Of a DNA stretch of 7,192 nucleotides, positions 4,782 through 7,192 are shown in pieces. Each line of letters opens with the position of its first letter. Position 1 is the first letter of the stretch. Both the position numbers and the translations under genes were made by a program. The DNA lies in assembly GCA_902797105.1 (NCBI GenBank), contig CADBRL010000096.1, forward strand, positions 1-7,192. The letters are read 5' to 3'. The notes beneath the pieces are model-generated. The model did no database searches and had not been told where the DNA came from. It saw nothing but the letters and a program-made list of their open reading frames with translations. Origin of the DNA: an uncultured Erysipelotrichaceae bacterium. Lineage in GTDB: Bacteria; Bacillota_I; Bacilli_A; RF39; UBA660.

Positions 4782-5888
4782 ATGAAAAATAAGAAGATTA
4801 TTATAATCGTATGTTCAATTATTGTTTTGTTTGGACTTGTTTTTGCAGCAATTAAATTAACAAGTACAGGTAGTGGTAATTTAGTTAAAACAAATAAAGG
4901 TAATGTAAAGATTGTTGCAAGTAAAGTAAGTAAAATAGAATTTGAAGATTACGAAAATGATGCACTTTCAATGAAAAAACCAAAGGGATGGGAAGTTACC
5001 TTTGGCGGAGATGGAATGTTTTATACAATAAGTGTTTATGATAAGGAAAATCCCATTAATAAAATTTATTTGATGTTAAAAATACAACCACTTCTTAAAA
5101 GTGATAGTGCTAAAAAGTCTTGGCAAAATTATGCGGCTTTAAGTGGAAATTCGAGCACATATAAGATTTATACAACTGCTGTTGTATTAAATAATCCTAC
5201 AGTTAAAGAATTTTATAGTAAGTTTAATGATGTAACTGACTTTTTGAAAGGAATAGATTCAACATATAATACTGTTAAATTTCCTGTTTTAAATAATTTT
5301 GATGTAGTTGAAGAATTTGATTCTAGCGCATCAATGAAAAGTTATGCCATGGATAGTAAAGTTTTAAGGGCAACATTTAAAGATGAAAAGAATAATGATG
5401 GTGAAGGTATGTTTATGGCAAGCGTTGTAAACTTTGGTAATGGTTATAATTTGGGAATGGATACAACTTATTATATGATTTATGATATTTATGCTATTAC
5501 TTGTGAAAAAGATAATTTTATAGATTATGAAGATGTGTTAACTAAATCTATTAATTCTATAGAGTTTAAGAGTTCTTATGTAAATAAAACTATTGAAAAT
5601 AATAATACTGAAACAGCTAATGCTTTAAAACTTAGTGCAAGTGTTCAAGCAGCTTTTGATTCTTATATGAGTGCTTGGGAAAAAAGAAGTACAACATATG
5701 ATATTATGAGTCAAAAACAAAGTGATGCAACACTTGGCTATGAAAGAGTATATGATACCGAAACTAATGAAATATATAAAGCATATAATGGTTTTACTGA
5801 TGATTATAGTGGTGAAAGATATAAATCTATAAGTGATGATATGTATACTAAAAAAACAAGTGGTTATATTGAAAAAATAGGTGAATGA
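4782..5888 (+). CDS. Membrane-anchored extracytoplasmic protein, uncharacterised conserved family
   Basis: A 368-residue protein with an MKNKK start and a single hydrophobic segment at about residues 6-25. No lipobox is evident (the only Cys there, C11, is in mid-helix), so it is probably an anchored or secreted extracytoplasmic protein. A domain at about 50-265 contains MKKPKGWEVTFGG (64-76) and FYTISVYDKENPINKIY. The C-terminal part holds AWEKRSTTYDIMSQKQSDATLGYERVYD in two halves (298-310, 311-325), NGFTDDY and GYIEK. I recall near-identical C-terminal wording ('WE-R--TYDI-S-K-SDA-LG-ERVYD') in secreted proteins of gut Firmicutes with no known function. ATG at 4782 is preferred to ATG at 4776, since GAGG (4771-4774) is 7 nt from the former and 1 nt from the latter. 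Its stop overlaps the next gene. Confidence 0.85.
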   Translation: MKNKKIIIIVCSIIVLFGLVFAAIKLTSTGSGNLVKTNKGNVKIVASKVSKIEFEDYENDALSMKKPKGWEVTFGGDGMFYTISVYDKENPINKIYLMLKIQPLLKSDSAKKSWQNYAALSGNSSTYKIYTTAVVLNNPTVKEFYSKFNDVTDFLKGIDSTYNTVKFPVLNNFDVVEEFDSSASMKSYAMDSKVLRATFKDEKNNDGEGMFMASVVNFGNGYNLGMDTTYYMIYDIYAITCEKDNFIDYEDVLTKSINSIEFKSSYVNKTIENNNTETANALKLSASVQAAFDSYMSAWEKRSTTYDIMSQKQSDATLGYERVYDTETNEIYKAYNGFTDDYSGERYKSISDDMYTKKTSGYIEKIGE

Positions 5889-6829
5889 TGAAAAATAAAA
5901 AAATATGGTTTATAGGTGGGTGTGTTATTTTAATCATTCTTTTAGTAGTAAGTATAAGCCTAATTAATAAAAAGGATAATAAAAATAGTAATGAAGATGG
6001 AAATAAAGGAAGCTCTTTAGTAGAAGAAGCTGCAAGTAATAGCGGAAAGAAAAAAGAAGATTATAAAAAGTTTGCTGGGGGAGAAATATTAAATGAAAAT
6101 ACTTTCTTTAATGAATATACATTTATAAGTAATAATAAAGCTTATATATTTGATCCACACAAGTTAGAAACTGGAGAACTAAGTTATAAAAAAGTATTAG
6201 ATATTTCTAATGATTTAAAAATAATTAATATTGGTACTCCTTATGGGGCAGATATTCATTTTATAACAAATAATGATGCTTATTATAGAATTCATGATTA
6301 TAATGTAGATAATAAAATTAAAAATGGATATGATATGTTTGAAAATGCTACATATGAGTTAAAGATGTTTTATGATTCATATACTAAATTAACATATGGT
6401 GAAAAACTTGATTATGATTTGATATTTAATATGCATATGATAAAAGATAATGTTATTTATGTTCTAAGTGTTCCCTGGTATGATTTTATTAATAAAAAAG
6501 ATTATAGTTTTACTAAAACTAAAGTTGATGGTAATTACGAAGGAGAAAAAATACTTAATGTTTATAATGATAGAATTATAAGAACAGATAAGGCATTCTA
6601 TGAAGTTGTTGATTATTATAAGGATGGAGAAAAAACAACAGGAACACTAAAAATGAGTATGCTATCTAAATATTATGATGAAGTATTAACATTTACATAT
6701 AAGTATGTAGTTCTTAAAGATTATACTTTAATACCAATTAGGGATACATTTATAAATAGAAATAAAAAATATGTAGAATATAATTATAAAGATTGTTTTG
6801 AAGAAGAAATAAATGATTTTACAGAATAA
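5888..6829 (+). CDS. Membrane-anchored protein, unknown function, coupled to the upstream gene
   Basis: A 313-residue protein that I do not recognise. It opens MKNKK, nearly the same as its upstream neighbour, with one membrane segment at about residues 7-26. A Lys/Asn/Ser/Gly-rich linker (about 28-60) follows, then an aromatic-rich domain (many Tyr, Phe, Asp) expected outside the cell. Short alternating motifs such as NNKAYIF, NNDAYYRI, KDNVIYVL, NDRIIRT and DKAFYEV recur at intervals, suggestive of a beta-rich, possibly propeller-like fold, but this is only a visual impression. The start is ATGATG at 5885-5890. The second ATG lies 3 nt after AGGTGA (5879-5884), whereas the first abuts it. 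Either choice overlaps the previous stop TGA (5886-5888), implying translational coupling and probably a shared role. A terminator follows at 6850. Confidence 0.8.
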   Translation: MKNKKIWFIGGCVILIILLVVSISLINKKDNKNSNEDGNKGSSLVEEAASNSGKKKEDYKKFAGGEILNENTFFNEYTFISNNKAYIFDPHKLETGELSYKKVLDISNDLKIINIGTPYGADIHFITNNDAYYRIHDYNVDNKIKNGYDMFENATYELKMFYDSYTKLTYGEKLDYDLIFNMHMIKDNVIYVLSVPWYDFINKKDYSFTKTKVDGNYEGEKILNVYNDRIIRTDKAFYEVVDYYKDGEKTTGTLKMSMLSKYYDEVLTFTYKYVVLKDYTLIPIRDTFINRNKKYVEYNYKDCFEEEINDFTE

Positions 6830-6849
6830 GTATATATTTATGAAAAAAC

Positions 6850-6876
6850 AACTACTCTAGTGGTAGTTTTTCTTTT
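6850..6876 (+). terminator. Intrinsic terminator after the membrane-protein pair
   Basis: AACTACT (6850-6856) pairs with GGTAGTT (6862-6868), with one T-G wobble and loop CTAGT. The tail is TTTCTTTT. It starts 21 nt after the stop codon of the second membrane-protein gene. Confidence 0.75.
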
Positions 6877-6880
6877 GATG

Positions 6881-6889
6881 TGATATAAT
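6881..6889 (+). promoter_or_regulatory. Extended -10 promoter for the last gene
   Basis: TGATATAAT (6881-6889) is a perfect extended -10 element (TG-N-TATAAT). No good -35 box is present; the corresponding positions fall within the preceding terminator. The predicted start near 6896 leaves about 21 nt before the ATG at 6917. Confidence 0.55.
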
Positions 6890-6916
6890 TAATTTATATC
6901 CAAGGATAGTGATAAA

Positions 6917-7192
6917 ATGAAAAAAATAAAGGTGAAGAAAATATCATTTATATTGTTAATTATAATATTTATAATTGTTTTATTAATATGTCTTTTTATT
7001 AAAAATAATAAAGGTAATATAGTAAATAATAAATCTTATTGTAATGAATACTCTATATATGGAAATGTTTTATATAATAAAGATAAAAGTAGTTATGTTA
7101 TAGAAAATATAACTTATTGTAAAAATTATGATATATCTAAATATAAAGAGATAAATGCTACATTATTTGAAAAAAATGAAAATACTATAAAT
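6917..7192 (+). CDS. N-terminal part of a membrane-anchored protein, unknown function (runs off window)
   Basis: The frame is open for 92 codons from ATG at 6917 to the window end. AAGGA (about 6902-6906) supplies a ribosome site at 10-nt spacing. The product begins MKKIKVKKISF and has a long hydrophobic stretch of Ile/Leu/Phe/Val at about residues 10-29, then KNNKGN and a Tyr/Asn-rich region with three cysteines (SYCNEYSIYGN, ITYCKNYD, plus one in the membrane segment). The two extracytoplasmic Cys could form a disulfide. It shares the anchor-plus-linker-plus-Tyr/Asn-rich architecture of the two preceding genes but has its own promoter after a terminator. I cannot assign a family from the portion visible. 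Confidence 0.75.
   Translation, partial: MKKIKVKKISFILLIIIFIIVLLICLFIKNNKGNIVNNKSYCNEYSIYGNVLYNKDKSSYVIENITYCKNYDISKYKEINATLFEKNENTIN

Noticed and set aside
1..7192. Mycoplasma-type code (TGA as Trp)
   Set aside because: TGA ends the gene at 4782-5888, and no long frame needs TGA to be read through; Trp is TGG throughout.
1..7192. Insertion sequence, CRISPR array or phage module
   Set aside because: No transposase, integrase or cas motif, no direct-repeat array and no flanking target duplications were found.

Overview
This is a strongly AT-rich bacterial window using the standard bacterial code: TGA ends the gene at 4782-5888, no reading frame uses TGA as tryptophan, and tryptophan is TGG. 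Gene style (AAAGGA/AGGTGA ribosome sites, TATAAT promoters, short U-tailed hairpins), a CotE-type spore coat protein and a CapA/HIT pair point to a low-GC member of the Bacillota. An uncultured gut-type Bacilli lineage near the RF39/Erysipelotrichia/Mollicutes branch is my best guess, by inference only.

Layout. 1-511 (+): 3' end of a DUF1016/YhcG-type PD-(D/E)xK nuclease gene, split by a single-base frameshift at 119-122. 511-543: short hairpin terminator between convergent genes. 542-2154 (-): two-gene operon, a HIT-family protein followed 2 nt later by a membrane-anchored CapA-family protein. 2155-2234: divergent intergenic region with the HIT promoter. 2235-2765 (+): CotE-family spore coat morphogenetic protein with a TTG start. 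2766-2947: no protein gene I can support; it holds a compact transcription unit (promoter, GNRA hairpin, probable pseudoknot, terminator) that looks like an unrecognised small RNA. 2948-4651 (-): a 567-residue protein with two N-terminal helix-turn-helix segments and a large uncharacterised core. 4652-4781: divergent control region with a 10-bp inverted repeat spanning both promoters. 4782-6829 (+): two translationally coupled genes for membrane-anchored extracytoplasmic proteins. 6830-6916: terminator plus an extended -10 promoter. 6917-7192 (+): start of a third membrane-anchored protein that runs off the window. No stretch over 300 bases lacks a gene.

Two functional groupings are suggested. 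The large HTH protein and the two coupled membrane proteins share a regulatory region and may form a regulator/target pair, with the inverted repeat as operator. CotE and the downstream small RNA are adjacent with no terminator between them, so the RNA could be made both from its own promoter and by read-through. HIT and CapA are an ordinary-looking housekeeping/envelope pair. No mobile element, CRISPR array, tRNA or rRNA was seen.
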